DNA from: Arctopsyche grandis
Taxonomy: Eukaryota; Arthropoda; Insecta; Trichoptera; Hydropsychidae
Direction of reading: 5' to 3'
DNA length: 64,000 nt
NCBI RefSeq assembly: GCF_051622035.1
Contig: NC_135356.1
Location: 26,194,839 to 26,258,838, forward strand
Made by a program: the position numbers and the translations under genes. Below the pieces are notes generated by a model. The model did no database searches. It saw only the letters and a program-made list of their open reading frames with translations, and was not told the origin of the DNA. Every line of letters begins with the position of its first letter. The stretch's first letter is position 1. Positions 27,185 through 38,943 of the stretch are shown in pieces.

Positions 27185-29626
27185 TCAAGGCGGTCGGTGT
27201 AGCAGTCCCATCCATCGAACATACAATGAAGAATGCAAATGAGAAGATGCAGCAGCAAGAAGACAATTAGGCGATAAAAATATACGAAGACGTAGAGAGG
27301 CCGCTCTCATCCTGAGAATGGCTTCAAAATGAGGCACATGCCCTTCTACAAACATTTGCGACGCGCTACAGCTCCTAGGTAACCCGAAAAGAGCACGGTA
27401 ACAGTTGTTGTATTGTACCTTTATCTTCCTTATCGTCTCCCGCTTGTATCTGGTCCATAATTCACCAGTATAGAGGCTAGTACAAAAGGACATAAATAAT
27501 TGTCTCTTAACCTCTACACTGGAGTGGAAAAATCGTCTAGCCAGCATATTTGCCCTTACACAAATGGCTCTTCTTTGTCTTTCGATGTCACGGTCATCAG
27601 ATAGATCCTCCGTCAGCAAGTGTCCCAGATACTTGACTTCCCTAACAGTTTCAAGATTACGCCCATCTAAAATAATGTTGGGGACGAAATGAGGACCTCG
27701 ACCGTATCGGAAAATCAATACCATGGATTTACTCGTATTATACCGCATATTATGTTCTGCAGCATAACTCGAGCAAACTTCCAGGAGGCGATTCAGAGCT
27801 GACGGAGAAGGCGCCAAGATCACCATGTCATCCGCATAGCTGATGTGGTTACTGCATATTCCTCCTATGTGGCAACCAACTCCAGTCTGTCGAAGGCGAT
27901 GTGAAAGTTCATCCATGTAAAGGTTGAATAAGCCAGGAGACATTGACCCACCCTGTCTAACCCCGCACTTCAAAGAAGCGGGATCAGAGTATGAATTCCC
28001 CCAGCGTACATGGCTGAACTGATTCCGGTGCCAGGATGCTAAAAACCTCACGATTTGACTTGGAGCTCCCCTTTTTAACAGTTTGGACCAAAGTAGATCA
28101 TGATCCACTCGATCGAAGGCCTTGGATAAGTCTAGAAAACAGACGTATACGGAAGTTTTTCGCGATGTATAAAAATCCACTACCTGTTTTAAAGTGTAGA
28201 TGGCCATGTCCGTCGACGAGTGCTTCTTGAATCCAAACTGCTCATCAGCTGACAAAAGGTAGCCACTTAATCTGCAACTCAATATCTTCTCTAGAATTTT
28301 AGATAAAATGGTGGCTAGAGCAATAGGACGATAGCTGTCAATGACTGAAGCATCAAGCTTTGATGACTTGAGGACAGGAACAATAGTCGTCCTTGAAAAC
28401 TCTTCAGGTACATGTTCATGCAAAATCATCACATTGAAAAGCCTTGCTAATATGATGAAGAAATTCTTACCACTATGCAGAACATGATCCGTACTAATGC
28501 TGTCCCAACCAGTTGCTTTCCCTCCAGATATTGACCTTAACGCAGTTTCAACTTCTTCGCCAGTTATGACGAAAAACGAATCTTCTGAGATAGACATAAC
28601 CATATCAGCCCTGCCCATCAAATCCGAAACAGACTCTTTGAAATGCTTGCTAAACATATTGGCAATACTCCGATGGTTGTAGATTCCATTAATATGTACC
28701 GGGATAGTACTGTTTACTGCTAAAATAGCATTTGTAGCATTCCAAAATTGCTTGAAGTCTTTATTTCTATGATATAGAGCTATCTTGTCCATAACACTTT
28801 GATTAGCGTTGCGTTGACATACCTTCAGTGCAATTTTAAAAACATGCCTAGCATGACGACGTCGGTCGGCAATTTCTCCTGTAGAAGGGCGACCCGCTGC
28901 GACCCATTCTATAAATGAGTTCCTCGAATCTAGGTAGCGTGCCGCTACCTGATCGTTCCAACCAGGAACCACCTTAAACCTCTTATCATTATACTGATGC
29001 GTTGGTGAAGAAAATGATGTCGAAGCGGCATTTCTCAACACATCTACAATCGAATGATAGAGGTAATTAATGGAAGTCCTATGCTCAGTATCAGTGCATT
29101 TTCTCAAATTGCAATTTTGAAGATTATTATCACATACAATACGATCCAAAGAGTTAATTATTTCTAGTGAATATGCAATTATGTCGGAAGGGTTGCGTGG
29201 CATCCAAGTTGCAATGTCGCGATGACGATAATTGTGATATGGTCTCGAACGATTCAGACCATTCGAAGCAATTATAACAAAAAGCGGACGATGATCTGAC
29301 CATACTACGTCAGTGTGGACTTTAAAATCTTGAATGGATCCTAAAATTCCTTCAGATGTGATACAGTGATCCAACCACCGTAAGGAGCCGTGTGCGTCAC
29401 TAACATATGTAAATGTATCAGATGGAAGACACGCATAATCTTGAATCCTCAAATGATTTTCTTCACAGAAGGATAGTAGTTCGTTCCAAAATAAAGAGCC
29501 AGGATGAGCATTAAAATCACCCATGACAATAAAATTCAAGTGACTATGATCTTCGATAGCGGCATTAACAATGCCCAAGCAAGTAGTAAAATCTTCAAAG
29601 TTTTCTGGTTTTGCCGTCGGCATATA
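27185..29626 (-). pseudogene. CR1/L2-type LINE ORF2: endonuclease C-part and full reverse transcriptase
   Basis: An uninterrupted frame of more than 812 codons. Endonuclease motifs: FIVMGDFNAHPGSLFW, HGSLRWLDHCIT and DVVWSDHRPLFVI (catalytic SDH). RT motifs: SYRPIALATILSKILEKILS, FLDLSKAFDRVDHDLL, GVRQGGSMSPGLFNLYMDEL and ISYADDMVILAPS (catalytic YADD intact). The C-terminal domain follows. The only visible damage is at the N-terminal side, where a Helitron splits the endonuclease between NV and YMP. A live protein would nick the target and prime reverse transcription. The clade is assigned from motif style (CR1/L2/Daphne-like) and is not certain. Confidence 0.88.
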
Positions 29627-29794
29627 TCTTCTTTATCTTCTAATCGATAATTTGGAAAGAGACTTTGTATGTATGTAAATATCCTTGGTCGTCGTCCGTA
29701 GATCGGTGACGTCATCGAACACGTGATTCGATTTTTTTTTTTTTTCGATCCATGGGCGCCGATTTGTTTTATTCGTTTCGCGAGTAGCTTCATG

Positions 29795-30640
29795 GGGCCC
29801 CGCCAGGGGCGCCACAAGGGGCGCAGCCCCGTGGGGCCCCGAAGGGGGCCCGGAGGGCGCAGCTTTATGGGGCACAGCCTTATCGGCCGCAGCCTTATGG
29901 GGCGCAACCTTATGGGGCGCAGCCTTATGGGGCGCTGTCTTATGGGGCGCAGCCTTAGGGGCGCAGCCTTATGGGGCGCCGCCTTATGGGGCGCCGCCTT
30001 ATGGGGCGCCGCCTTATGGAGCTTAGCCACATGGGGCCCCGAAGGGGGCGCAAGGGGGCGCAGCCCCATGGGGCCCCAAAGGGGGCGCAGCCTCATGGGG
30101 TGTAGCCCCATGGGGCCCCGAAGGGGGCGCAGGGGGGCGCAGGGGGGCGCAGGGGGACGCAGCCTCATGGGGCGTAGCCTTATGGGGCGCTGTCTTATGG
30201 GGCGCAGTCTTATGGGGCGCCGCCTTATTGAGCTTAGCCGCATGCCGTCCCGAAGGGGGCGCAGCCTCATGGGGCCCCGAAGGGGGTGCAGCCTCATTGG
30301 GCCCCAAAGGGGGCGCAGCCTCATGGGGCGCAGCCCCATGGGGCCCTGAAGGGGGCGCAGGGGGGCGCAGCCTCATGGGGCGCTGCCTTATGGGGCGCCG
30401 CCTTATGGGGCGCTGTCTTATGGGGCGCAGCCTTATGGGGCGCCGCCATATGGGGCGCCGCCTTATGGGGCGCTGCCTTATGGGGCGCCGCCTTATGGGG
30501 CGCCGCCTTATGGGGCGCCGCCTTATGGAGCTTAGCCGCATGGGGCCCCGAAGGGAGCGCAAGGGGGCGCAGCCCCATGGGGCCCCGAAGGGGGCGCAGC
30601 CTCATGGGGCCCCGAAGGGGGCGCAGCCTTATGAGGCGAA
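29795..30640. repeat. GC-rich minisatellite 1 (about 15-bp units) in Helitron
   Basis: Units of about 15 bp such as CTTATGGGGCGCCGC, interspersed with GGGGCCCCGAAGGGGGCGC units. Because the unit is a multiple of three, long frames are open on both strands ([33 protein letters not shown]). I treat these as by-products of the repeat. Confidence 0.92.
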
Positions 30641-32195
30641 GCCCTAAACGGCAACTGATCATGGGGGCGAAGCCCTTGACGGCATTTAATCATGGGGGCG
30701 CGGAGGGGCGAAGCCCTAATAGGCATTAACTAAGGGGGGCGAAGCCCTAGGCGGCATTTAATCATGAGGGTGCGGAGGGGCGAAGCCCCAAAAGGCATTA
30801 ATTATGGGGGGCGAAGCCCTAAACGGCATTTAATAATGGGGGCGCGGAGGGGCGAAGCCCTAAAAGGCAACTGATAATGGGGGCGAAGCCCTAGACGGCA
30901 ATTAACCATGGGGACGTGGAGGGGCGAAGCCCTTATCGGCAACTGATCATGGGGGCGAAGCCCTAGACGGCATTTAATCATGAGGGTGCGGAGGGGCGAA
31001 GCCCCAAAAGGCATTAGTTAAGGGCGGCGAAGCCCTAAACGGCAGTTAATCATGGGGGCGCGGAGGGGCGAAGCCCTAAAAGGCAACAGATCATGGGGGC
31101 GAAGCCCTAGACGGCATTTAACCATGGGGACGTGGAGGGGCGAAGCCCTTATCGGCAATTGATCATGGGGGCGAAGCCCTAGACGGCAATTAACCATGGG
31201 GACGTGGAGGGGCGAAGCCCTAAAAGGCATTAACTAAGGGGGGCGAAGCCCTAAACGGCATTTAATAATGGGGGCGCGGAGGGGCGAAGCCCTAAAAGGC
31301 AACTGATAATGGGGGCGAAGCCCTAGACGGCAATTAACCATGGGGACGTGGAGGGGCGAAGCCCTTATCGGCAACTGATCATGGGGGCGAAGCCCTAGAC
31401 GGCATTTAATCATGAGGGTGCGGAGGGGCGAAGCCCCAAAAGGCATTAGTTAAGGGCGGCGAAGCCCTAAACGGCAGTTAATCATGGGGGCGCGGAGGGG
31501 CGAAGCCCTAAAAGGCAACTGATCATGGGGGCGAAGCCCTAGACGGCATTTAACCATGGGGACGTGGAGGGGCGAAGCCCTAAAAGGCAACTGATCATGG
31601 GGGCGAAGCCCTAGACGGCATTTAACCATGGGGACGTGGGGGGGGGGAACCCTTATCGGCAACTGATCATGGGGGCGAAGCCCTAGACGGCATTTAATCA
31701 TGAGGGTGCGGAGGGGCGAAGCCCCAAAAGGCATTAGTTAAGGGGGGCGAAGCCCTAAACGGCAGTTAATCATGGGGGCGCGGAGGGGCGAAGCCCTAAA
31801 AGGCATTAGCTAAGGGGGGCGAAGCCCTAAACGGCAATTAATCTTGGGGGCGCGGGGGGCGAAGCCCTAAAAGGCATTAACTAGGGGGTCGAAGCCCTAG
31901 ACGGCATTTAATCATGGGGGTGCGGAGGGGCGAAGCCCTAAAAGGCATTAACTAAGGGGGGCGAAGCCCTAAACGGCAATTAATCTTGGGGGCGCGGGGG
32001 GCGAAGCCCTAAAAGGCATTAACTAAGGGGGGCGAAGCCCTAGACGGCTTTGAATCATGGGGGCGCGGAGGGGCGAAGCCCTAAAAGGCAACTGATCATG
32101 GGGGCGAAGCCCTAAACGGCAATTGCTCATGGGGCGTGGAGGGGCGAAGCCCTAGAAGGCAAAGGCTCAGGGGGGTGCCGAGGGCGAAGCCCTAG
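30641..32195. repeat. GC-rich minisatellite 2 with 216/432-bp higher-order period
   Basis: Basic unit about 36 bp built on GGGGCGAAGCCCTA followed by a variable (A/C)GGCA(A/T)T segment. Units alternate to give about 72 bp, and whole blocks recur every 216 bp (starts near 30802, 31018, 31234, 31450). The 30802 and 31234 blocks match over about 213 bp as translated, a 432-bp higher-order unit. GGGGCGAAGCCC is itself nearly self-complementary. Confidence 0.92.
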
Positions 32196-32199
32196 AAGG

Positions 32200-32352
32200 C
32201 AAAAAAAAAAATTTGATTTTTTTTTTGATTTTTTAAATTTTTTTTTTTGATTTTTTTTTTTGATTTTTTTTTATTTTTTTTTTATTTTTTTTTTAATTTT
32301 TTTTTTTAATTTTTTTTTTAAATTTTTAAATTTTTTTTTTTTTTAATTAATT
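32200..32352. repeat. T-rich tract near Helitron 3' end
   Basis: About 150 bp of T runs broken by GA and AA. It separates the minisatellite from the conserved last 64 bases of the Helitron. Confidence 0.9.
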
Positions 32353-32416
32353 TAGCTTAGTCATGTTTAAGCGGTTTATATTATAAACACTGAGCGAAGC
32401 CGGGTAATACAGCTAG

Positions 32417-32896
32417 TACATTAATAATTAACAATTCAATATCACCTTGCTGAAGTTTAATGCAAAGTAACCTCGGATTATGAAGGTCAATTTGGGTGAC
32501 TGTAAAAGTTTTTTTGTACAATATACCAACACCACCATAGGGACGTCCAACTAAAGGTCCATTACCGCTGTCCACTGCAGATGTACCAGTGCCTTCAAAT
32601 GATGGATGGAATCTTCTCAAGTATACAGTTTCAAATTCTAAAAACCATGTTTCTTGTAACAAAATAACGTCGGCCTCATTACATAGTTTGGAAATGTAGG
32701 ATTCAGTACGTCGAAAAGAGCGACAATTATAGCTGACAATTGTTATTGTTTTGTCCCCCATTAATATAGTTTTTTCGGAAACGTCGGAAAACAATTCCGG
32801 TCGGCCATAAATCTTGCACGAGCAGTTTTGTTGCATTCGTGGCTTCAGTTGCAACAATGATAAATATATAAATATATTATTATTTAGGAAATTCAA
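32417..32896 (-). pseudogene. CR1/L2-type LINE ORF2: endonuclease N-part
   Basis: Encodes ITIVSYNCRSFRRTESYIS, DVILLQETWFLEFE (catalytic Glu) and GRPYGGVGILYKK, ending at NV where the Helitron starts. It continues at 29626 (YMPTAKPENF). The open frame reaches upstream to about 32896, where the LINE meets a hAT fragment. A separate ORF1 is not seen. Confidence 0.85.
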
Positions 32897-32916
32897 TATA
32901 TAATATTATATATATA

Positions 32917-33243
32917 AACCTCTTTCCACGAGGTACGAAGAAGGAAATGCTATCAAAAACTTTCTTGCGAAAGCCCACAATACAGGATAAAAAACAGGGA
33001 TATCTTTCTGCAGCCAGAACTGCTGGTAACCCTTTCTAAACTGTACCTCACGTTCTTCGTTTGTACTTAATCCAATCAATTCTTCTTGTACTGTGTATTT
33101 AAACCCGCATTATTTTGATTAATTTTGATTCCATTGATTCCGGTCCGTGGACCCCCATTTTTTTTCTTCCTGTCAGGGACCCCCTGGCAGTCCTCACCGA
33201 CCCCCGGAGGTCCCTACGGACCATTTTGGGAACCTCTGCTCTA
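32917..33243 (-). mobile_element. Fragment of hAT element 2, start of block B
   Basis: Matches 11205-11534 (TTTCCACGAGGTA..., ending GGGAACCTCTG and the flank CTCTAGAT). The left part of the element is missing. The break at about 32917 marks the left breakpoint of the A/B segmental duplication. Confidence 0.8.
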
Positions 33244-33249
33244 GATCTA

Positions 33250-33533
33250 ATAATTCAGGGCAAGTCGGTGGTGAGGTGATTTGGTGACCAACAAGACAAG
33301 ACCTTTAATAATACAATGTATAGTTATGTATATGTTGAACCAGATGTACAACAAGAGGTACAATCTTTATCTGTCAAAAAGGCGCTTATTTAAAAAAGAA
33401 ACAGCATATAGAATACATATTAGTAGACACCGTTAGTATTAGTACCGTGTAACAAAAATTAAAAAAGAGTAAAAAAAATTATAAAAATTTAAACAGAACC
33501 AAATTTATAATTATATTGTAATACACTGTGAGG
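33250..33533. other. Block-shared non-coding DNA
   Basis: Matches 11543-11810. Relative to A, about 480 bp (11815-12300) is then missing and the sequence resumes inside the transposase relic. No gene is seen. Confidence 0.5.
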
Positions 33534-35100
33534 ACTGAAAAACTCAAAGGCTTTTGTGAATATGTTGGTGTTGCCTACCAAAACTTATTATCCTACGTTG
33601 GGACTAGGTGGTTATCACTTTTACCTACAATTGAAAGAATATTGAATCTGTGGTAGTCATTAAAAGATTTTTTTGCTAATGAAGACAGACCACCAAAAGC
33701 CCTTAAAGATTTTTTTGATGATCCAATGAGTGAAGCTTATTTTTGCTTCTTGCATTCACAGCTCAATACATTTGAATCTCAAATCAAAAAAATAGAAAAA
33801 TCAAACATCACAGTCCTGGAAGTAAAGTCTTTATTAGAAGAGACAAAACGACATATGAGCAAGATAAAAAAATCTTGAATCTCTTAAAGCTTGATTCTGG
33901 AAACAATGCCAAAGTGGAAACTTTCGAAAAACAGACTGTCGATTTCTTTAACACTGCTGTGAAATACATTGATAAGTGGTCCCAATCATTCAAAAAATTT
34001 AATGCTTTCGATTGGATGACTCTCAAGCAAGTTCCTTAATGGAGGGAAATAGAACGAACCGTTGAATATTTGCAAGTAAGGAACATCGATGTTGGAAACA
34101 ATGAGCTTCTTTTCAACCAGTTCGTATATTTAAAAGATTATTTAAATAAAAATAATACCAACGAAAACTGGGAGACAACGCTGAAATTGAGTATAGAAGA
34201 GAAATGGCTGAAGTTTTTTAAAGATACCAAGCATATTGAACAGAAATCATGTTTAATAAAACTATGCCAATGTGGAGAGAATATTTTCGGATGAAAGAAA
34301 TGAGTTGGCAGTTGAGACATTTTCATTATTATGAAAGTTATAATAATTAAAAATCCGTTGCTACTGACGGTGCTACGGCAACGACACCGAGCTTTCTGGC
34401 ATGCTTAAAACAAGCTATACTGAATGTATTATTTGTTCATTGTGATCTTATTGAACGCTTATATAGCTCACTAGATTATGTCATTAGAGCAGTAAATAAA
34501 ATCAAAAGGAATGCCATAAATGAGAGATTATTTTTCACAAACTCAGATGTATCTATTCCAGGACAGGGGCAATTTATTGAAATATCCAAAAATGAGGAAC
34601 TAAAACCAGTGTTTGAACGAGGATCCCACAAATTCTTATTACAAAAACACTGTACATACTAGGATACAGAAATCTGCTCATAAAAATGACATATATATGT
34701 AAATTTACATAGCTTATATGACAAATTTAACAAAACCAATTTGAAGCTGTAAGGTGATCAATGAAACTCAATAAAAGCTATAAGTGAAATATAATATCTG
34801 CGTTTGTTGGCAAAATTTTTCTATACAAACACTTTTGTATAGAAGAATGTTCTCCGTCTTCAAATCTTATAAAATTGCGAAAACGAGATGAAGATTTGCA
34901 GAAGCTGTTGATTGGTTTCCCGTCTTCCTATTTAGTATAACGTGGATTTGGAGCAGTTATGAACCTCATCACTCATGAAACTAATATAAACCTTGTGAAA
35001 AAAGAAACCACTGGAAATAAGTGCTCGTGGAGACTTAGTAAGAATGTTACACACAAACATAAAGTCAAACATAAATAATCTCTTATCATACCATCAGGTT
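33534..35100 (+). pseudogene. hAT-type transposase relics, block B
   Basis: 33534-34330 is the same first relic as in block A, starting later (at FCEYVGVAYQNLLSYVGTRW), with the same stops. 34332-35100 is the second relic, and here the C-terminus is fuller than in A: GFPSSYLV, a stop, then RGFGAVMNLITHE. The shared stops show both were dead before the A/B duplication. Confidence 0.65.
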
Positions 35101-35960
35101 CACCCATCTCATTGAAAAAAATTTGTTTTTTTATTTTGTGATAATTAAATAATAAAAATTACAATTTCAACAAATATTACTTTAAATAAATTTTTTTTGT
35201 TAATCCTCACCATTTTCCATTCAAGACATCAAAATCTATTTTATAATTTGTCTATTATGCAGTTATGTAGAGTTCTTTCACTTGGGTGTTTATGGTCAGG
35301 TTTAGGCTTAAATAAGAGGTCCATGGGCATAAAAGTTTGAGAACTATCGAGGTAGATGAACTAAGCTTACTGCAAGATAAAAGTGAACATTCTCCATATT
35401 TTAATGTCAAAAGTAAGTCGCCAATTTTATTGCCCAGTAATTTTAATAATATTTGAATGCCCCCCCACACCCACCCACTTGACTATTATCTGGATCCGCT
35501 AATGCATTTGGAATTGAAGGAGTTCGTGTGAAAAGGAACGTCGTGTGTGTTCCTACTTACATACATACATTGTACGAGTTGAAAAGCGTTGGGTCGAGAT
35601 TGGAGCTTTATCAACAGTCAACAATAAAACTTATTGTTGCAAAGCAATTGCAAAAATTGTAAATATACTCATATGTAAATAAGGTGTTTTCTGCGAGCGA
35701 TGGTCTGGATGGCGTGAAAAATGTGCAATTTTTTAATTCGCAACTAAAACTGCACACGCTGCAGGCGCCATACATTATCGTCTTACAATTCTTTACAAAT
35801 AAAATTATTCATTTTGCTTAGTCGAAGATTGCTCGTGCTTGAGGTGAGTTGTGTGCACTTGCATTTAGGCCCCTTTAAATTTTATATTCGCTATATTTTT
35901 ATAAACGCTCCTTATACTACTAAAATACGTGTATTATATGTATATATCGTTTCATTTCAC
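35101..35960 (+). promoter_or_regulatory. Kelch upstream region, block B
   Basis: Contains a hAT right-end-like sequence (AAGTTTGAGAACT, about 35334), then sequence conserved with A and C including the donor-like GCTTGAG|GTGAGT at 35844. About 200 bp present in A and C after that donor is deleted here. No BTB-coding segment is found. Confidence 0.35.
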
Positions 35961-35963
35961 GGA

Positions 35964-36197
35964 ATGGTGAATTATTCGATGAGAGATACATACATAGTTT
36001 TTCGGAGGGATCGTTGCAGCAGAGGCGGGGGAGTTCTTCTGGTTCTACGAGCTGTTAGTGTTCAATCTGTTTGCCTTTTTGATCAGCTCAATACCATCGG
36101 TGAACATGTTTGGGTTGATATTCGCCTAAATAATTTTTCTCTTTTAATATGCGTTTTATATTTTCCTCCCAGTGAATCACCTCATATAATTAGTTAA
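35964..36197 (+). pseudogene. LINE endonuclease fragment upstream of Kelch B
   Basis: Same 78 codons as 14534-14767 (RDRCSRGGGVLLVLRA). The same 18-bp loss before AATTCTAG is seen as in A. Confidence 0.7.
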
Positions 36198-36361
36198 TTT
36201 TTTTCAAACTTGCAAAAGAACTTAAGTTTTTTGGCTGGCGGGAGGGTTAATTCTAGAAGTTTGAGTAATGAATTAATTTTTATTCCCGACTTATTAAATA
36301 TGTATTTGTGTATATATTTGCAAATGAGTGTACGTGTATGTATATTTTTGTGTATATGTAA

Positions 36362-36430
36362 TTATTATTGGCCAGGAAGGCCCATGGGGTTTACCTGCTA
36401 GGCCTTCCTGGTATAAATATATAAATAAAT
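36362..36430 (+). repeat. Retroposon 3' hairpin and TAAA tail, block B
   Basis: Arms CCAGGAAGGC (36372-36381) and GCCTTCCTGG (36402-36411), then TATAAATATATAAATAAA. Confidence 0.65.
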
Positions 36431-36536
36431 TTCGATAATCGTTGATAAATGATTTTGTTTTTCGGTAAGTGGATGCACACTTCACGAAATTAACTGTTGC
36501 ATATTGGACATCGACGAGATTCGCCTGAACCAAGCT

Positions 36537-37296
36537 ATGGATCTATCGAATATTATGGGGATGTTGACACCTTTAGAAAGTTTAGAGCAAAAAGCGATGG
36601 ATTTTATTATTGATAATTTTGGGATTGTGAGTAGTGTCGATTGTAAAAAATAGTATTATTTCTTAATTAAAAATAAATAATTTATATTTACACATATTTC
36701 AGTTGTACAAAACGCCAGAGTTCTGTCGTTTATCGGATTCTCTCGTATTGAAAATTTTGAGATCAGATCGATTAAATGTGTCTTCCGAAGAAGAAGTCTT
36801 CCATGCTGTGAGACTTTGGATCAATTTTGACGAAAAGAATCGTAAAAAAAAATTAATAGATATGCTAATATCAGTGAGGCTAAAATTGTTGTCCATGGAG
36901 GTAAATAATTTTGTGTTTCCCTATCACTGACGTATTTTTCTATCACTCTATAGTAATGTTATATACATTTATAATATTATTATTACATGATTTTTATTAT
37001 TATATAACATTATAGTATATTAATTTTTATTTTCAGTTTTTCCTCCTTGAAGTTGTGGAATTATGCGATCCATTCGAAGAATGTATGATCAACCTCAATC
37101 GAGCTGTTTATGAAATGATGATACCCAATCATCTCAGCAAACCCAAATATCGCATGGGGAGAGCAAAACTGGCAGTCATTGGTGACTCTGAATTCACAGA
37201 CGTGAGTATGGTGTATAAATGCTATACCCTATTTGACTTACCATCAGCAATTGGAAAACTCTAGACTTCATCTTCTAAACTCTAGAAGATTCATAG

Positions 37297-37379
<83 letters not shown>

Positions 37380-38864
37380 TGGGTAACATTTTGCTGATGA
37401 ATAAGAATCGTATATTTTCCTTCTGACTGCCAAGTTAACTGAAATGAGTATAAATTTAAATTGAATATGTACATGTTTTTAGGCGTCCAGTACTATCGAT
37501 ATCTACGATGGAGTCAGAAATACGTGGACCCAATCAAAAAACCTAAATATCGACCGTGCGAGGTTCGGTTCAGTCGTTGTTAACGATTGGATATTAATCA
37601 TCGGTGGATGCAGACCGATAAGAATATTCAAAGCGATAATCGGGGTACCTCTTAGCGAAGTATGATTCAATTCATTTTTAAACGTGTTGTAAATTGGACC
37701 CTAATAACTAATGTGCAAATTAGTAATTACCAAATTACTGATGTGATGTAGTTCACCAATATTTTGATCTACATGTAACAAATTTTTAGATAGGTATAAT
37801 TAATTACGTTACATCTAGTTGACTAGCTATAAGTTAGAGTTTGATATCCTATAACAAAATCCAAGTGGCGGAATACTATTCACATGTAGATCAAATCAAT
37901 TATTTATTTTATAAACTAATATTGTAGAAATATATACCTACATAATATAGATAGAAATACATATTTATAGTATAATCGAAATAATTTATCTTTATCGTTT
38001 GTAGGTAATATATATAGATTTAAAGGATGGCCAGATTCACGAATTGAAATCATTAAATGGACCACGATTCAACTTTCAAGTGGCAACAATTTCAGACGAT
38101 TCATCTACTGACGTGTACGTCATCGGCGGTTTTAGTGATTATAAAACTGCATTGACGACAGTGGAGAGGTAAAATCTAAGACTTTAACTGTTATAAAATA
38201 GTAATCCCTATCTAAAATCAAATCTCTGAACAGGTGGAACAGCGAGAAGCAGATCTGGAAAAAAAATATCGCTCATATGCTCACGATAAGTATTCATCCC
38301 GGTGTATCCGTCATCAACGATAATATATATCTGACAGGTGGCTTAAGAACTATCAACTTAAAGATTTATTGCACCGACCTAGTACAAATGTACTCACCAA
38401 AAACCAATAAATGGATATATTGCACGCCCATGATCCAGAAAAGAGCAAATCACTCGGTAAATGGAAACTAGAATTTAAGCTTGTTTCGCTGTCAGTTTAT
38501 GGTTTTTGGCGATTTCGAATTCCATAAGTCGTACGTTGATAGATATTAAATTAAATTGAAGACTCCCAATCAGCTGCTTGGTTTGAAAGTCCTATAGACT
38601 AGTAAAATTTGAATCATTCATGGAAATGTTAATATAAGGCATAAGTGGTATTTCGTTGATAAATATTAAATTAAATTGAAGACCTCCAATCAGCCATTTG
38701 GGTAGAAAGACATTTCAGACATATAGTCCCTATAATATCAGATGATAGTCACCATATAAATTACTTGAATCATTCATGGAGTTGTGAATATAAGGCCAGA
38801 TTCTGATTATATTCTCATCAAATGTCTTAAACTGACAGTAAACACAGTCAGCATATACATACAT

Positions 38865-38943
<79 letters not shown>

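Larger units (their letters stand above)
29627..32416 (+). mobile_element. Non-autonomous Helitron filled with GC-rich minisatellite
   Basis: Starts TCTTCTTTATCTTC right after an A and ends ATACAGCTAG right before a T, which are the Helitron 5' TC and 3' CTRR signatures with A|T insertion and no target duplication. Removing 29627-32416 restores an uninterrupted LINE endonuclease frame through NVYMP, which fixes both boundaries. A 7-bp palindrome (GTTTATA/TATAAAC) lies at 32374-32388, about 28 bases from the 3' end. No Rep/helicase gene is present. Nearly the whole interior is tandem repeats. Confidence 0.88.

Noticed and set aside
29536-31734. Long frames with AAPHK, GAALW and RASPLRAPM repeats, resembling structural or collagen-like proteins
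   Set aside because: Open in several frames and both strands because of the minisatellite unit length; no start context, promoter or domain support.
30641-32195. Regularly spaced repeats suggesting a CRISPR-like array
   Set aside because: Units are adjacent and diverged without unique spacers, inside a Helitron in a eukaryotic genome.
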